Below are positions 62,596 to 64,000 of a DNA stretch of 64,000 bases, piece by piece. The notes below the pieces were generated by a model. It was not told where the DNA came from, made no database searches, and saw nothing but the letters and a program-made list of their open reading frames with translations. Both the position numbers and the translations under genes were made by a program. Every line of letters starts with the position of its first letter. Within the stretch, counting starts at the first letter, position 1. Origin of the DNA: Tubulanus polymorphus (Eukaryota; Nemertea; Palaeonemertea; Tubulaniformes; Tubulanidae); NCBI RefSeq assembly GCF_964204645.1, contig NW_027437433.1, forward strand, positions 62,001 through 126,000. The letters are read 5' to 3'.

Positions 62596-64000
62596 ATGAG
62601 TAAAGGCGTATTGAACTGATTTCAAATAGATAGGTGGAAAGAAACAGAATTTTCTGGCTGCTTTTGGTTCTAAAGATGATGGATTCAATCTGAAAAGATG
62701 GGTTAAGGCTTATTGAACTGATTTCAAATAGATAGGTGGAAAGAAACAGAATTTTCTGGCTGCTTTTGGTTCTAAAGATGATGGATTCAATCTGAAAAGA
62801 TGGGTTAAGGCTTATTGAACTGATTTCAAATAGATAGGTGGAAAGAATCAGAATTTTCTGGCTGCTTTTGGTTCTGAAGATGATGGATTCAATCTGAAAA
62901 GATGGGTTAAGGCGTATTGAACTGATTTCAAATAGATAGGTGGAAAGAAACCGAATTTTCTTGCTGCTTTTGTTTCTAAAGATGATGGATCAATGTGAAA
63001 AGATGGGTTAAGGCGTATTGAACTGATTTCAAATAGATAGGTGGAAAGAAACAGAATTTTCTGGCTGCTTTTGGTTCTAAAGATGATGGATTCAATCTGA
63101 AAAGATGGGTTAAGGCTTATTGAACTGATTTCAAATAGAAAGGTGGAAAGAATCAGAATTTTCTGGCTGCATTTGGTTCTGAAGATGATAGACTCGATCC
63201 GAAATGATAGGTTAAGGTAAACTGAACTTATTTCGAGTAGACGGGTTGAAAGATACAGATTTTTCTAGCTAAATATGGTTCTAAAGATGATGAATTCTAT
63301 CTTAATTGATGGGTTTGGGTGTATTGAACTGATATCAAATAGATAGGTGGAAAGAATAAGAATTTTCTGGCTGCTTTTGGTTCTGAAGATGATGGATTCA
63401 ATCTGAAAAGATGAGTAAAGGCGTATTGAACTGATTTCAAATAGATAGGTGGAAAGAAACAGAATTTTCTGGCTGCTTTTGGTTCTAAAGATGATGGATT
63501 CAATCTGAAAAGATGGGTTAAGGCTTATTGAACTGATTTCAAATAGAAAGGTGGAAAGAATCAGAATTTTCTGGCTGCATTTGGTCCTGAAGATGATAGA
63601 CTCGATCCGAAATGATAGGTTAAGGTAAACTGAACTTATTTCGAGTAGATGGGTTGAAAGATACAGATTTTTCTAGCTAAATATGGTTCTAAAGATGATG
63701 AATTATAACTCAATTGATGGGTTTGGGTGTATTGAACTGATATCAAATAGATAGGTGGAAAGAATAAGAATTTTCTGGCTGCTTTTGGTTCTGAAGATGA
63801 TGGATTCAATCTGAAACGATGAGTAAAGGCGTATTGAACTGATTTCAAATAGATAGGTGGAAAGAAACAGAATTTTCTGGCTGCTTTTGGTTCTAAAGAT
63901 GATGGATTCAATCTGAAAAGATGGGTTAAGGCTTATTGAACTGATTTCAAATAGATAGGTGGAAAGAATCAGAATTTTCTGGCTGCATTTGGTTCTGAAG

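Larger units (their letters stand above)
1..64000 (+). repeat. 102-bp satellite array filling the entire window
   Basis: Every stretch of the window is a copy of a 102-bp monomer in the same orientation. Monomer starts fall at 1, 103, 205, 307, 409 and so on; a 1-bp phase shift occurs only after each 101-bp class G monomer. I count 627 full monomers, 34 of them 101 bp, and an 80-bp partial at 63,921-64,000. Base composition of a typical monomer is 35 G+C of 102, with 25 G against 10 C on the plus strand. No unique sequence, transposon, gene or strand switch interrupts it. From general knowledge, long gene-free tandem arrays with higher-order order are typical of eukaryotic (peri)centromeric heterochromatin; that location is an inference here, since neither array edge is in the window. 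I do not recognise the family by name. Confidence 0.98.
59844..64000 (+). repeat. 2,650-bp tandem duplication, right copy, running to the window edge
   Basis: C anchors are at 59,844, 60,353, 60,761, 61,169, 61,577, 62,392, 63,207 and 63,615. These equal anchors 11,523-15,294 plus 48,321. The first five also equal 57,194-58,927 plus 2,650. The last complete monomer is A at 63,819-63,920 and the window ends 80 bp into a B. Private bases are at 61,610 (T) and 63,242 (C). Confidence 0.87.

Noticed and set aside
63230-63245. True CENP-B box created by the private base at 63,242 (GAGTAGACGGG)
   Set aside because: The CGGG produced is one base too close to TTCG (six bases between them instead of seven), and the change is in one copy only.
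295-63911. More than 110 minus-strand open frames of 68-125 codons with near-identical 34-residue repeats
   Set aside because: The 102-bp period is divisible by three, so one stop-poor frame repeats automatically. Nearly all of these frames rely on a TTG start, end at C-monomer stops, and break whenever the 101-bp G occurs. No ribosome site, unique domain or conserved reading frame across modules is visible. They are satellite by-products, not genes.
1-64000. CRISPR array
   Set aside because: Repeats are contiguous, with no unique spacers. Unit length and size of array do not fit, and no cas-like genes are present.
1-64000. Transposon or retroelement origin
   Set aside because: I found no terminal repeats, target duplications, reverse transcriptase or transposase remnants. 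An ancient origin from part of an element cannot be excluded but nothing supports it.
1-64000. Bacterial or phage accessory region
   Set aside because: There are no coding genes in 64 kb, while bacterial and phage DNA is gene-dense. The multi-level satellite order is a eukaryotic pattern.

Overview
The whole 64,000-base window is one uninterrupted tandem satellite array. I see no gene, no RNA gene, no mobile element and no unique sequence. The unit is about 102 bp and roughly 34-35% G+C, in one orientation, starting in phase at base 1 and still in phase at base 64,000. Counting from the anchor positions below gives 627 complete monomers plus an 80-bp partial one. The only length variant I need is a 1-bp deletion carried by 34 monomers of one class (101 bp): 627 x 102 - 34 = 63,920, exactly the start of the last partial monomer. 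This pattern (long homogeneous array, higher-order repeats, no genes) is that of eukaryotic satellite heterochromatin, such as a centromere or pericentromere, assembled from long reads. I do not recognise the family and cannot name the organism.

Monomers fall into about eight classes, called here A, B, C, D, E, F, G and H, with sub-variants. C is the most divergent (about 78% identical to E) and serves as anchor: 122 C monomers occur, each followed by a D-type monomer and nearly all preceded by a B-type monomer. Spacings between successive C monomers are 408 bp (75 times, order C-D-A-B), 815 bp (25 times, order C-D-A-E-F-G-H-B), 510 bp (8), 509 bp (5), 918 bp (2), 917 bp (2), 916 bp (1), 612 bp (1) and 306 bp (2). 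These sum exactly to the distance from the first to the last C (63,410 bp). The array is thus a string of short modules and long modules in which an E-F-G-H cassette is added, plus rare variants made by unequal exchange.

Above the modules there is a further level. A 4,485-bp block (44 monomers) repeats about 2.6 times at 12,032-23,855. A segment of about 7.6 kb at 2.55-10.2 kb recurs 29,156 bp downstream. A segment of about 5.5 kb at 6.2-11.7 kb recurs 34,152 bp downstream. A 7,645-bp tandem offset covers 41.3-54.8 kb, and a 2,650-bp tandem duplication lies at 57.2-61.6 kb. Below the monomer, class C still shows three 34-bp sub-units (3 x 34 = 102), so the family probably arose by tripling of a 34-bp ancestor.

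The open reading frames in this window (68-125 codons, minus strand) are by-products of a period divisible by three and rely almost entirely on TTG starts; I do not annotate them as genes. All class assignments and spacings were read by eye from the sequence; identities between large blocks are inferred from matching spacing series and diagnostic variants, not from a computed alignment.
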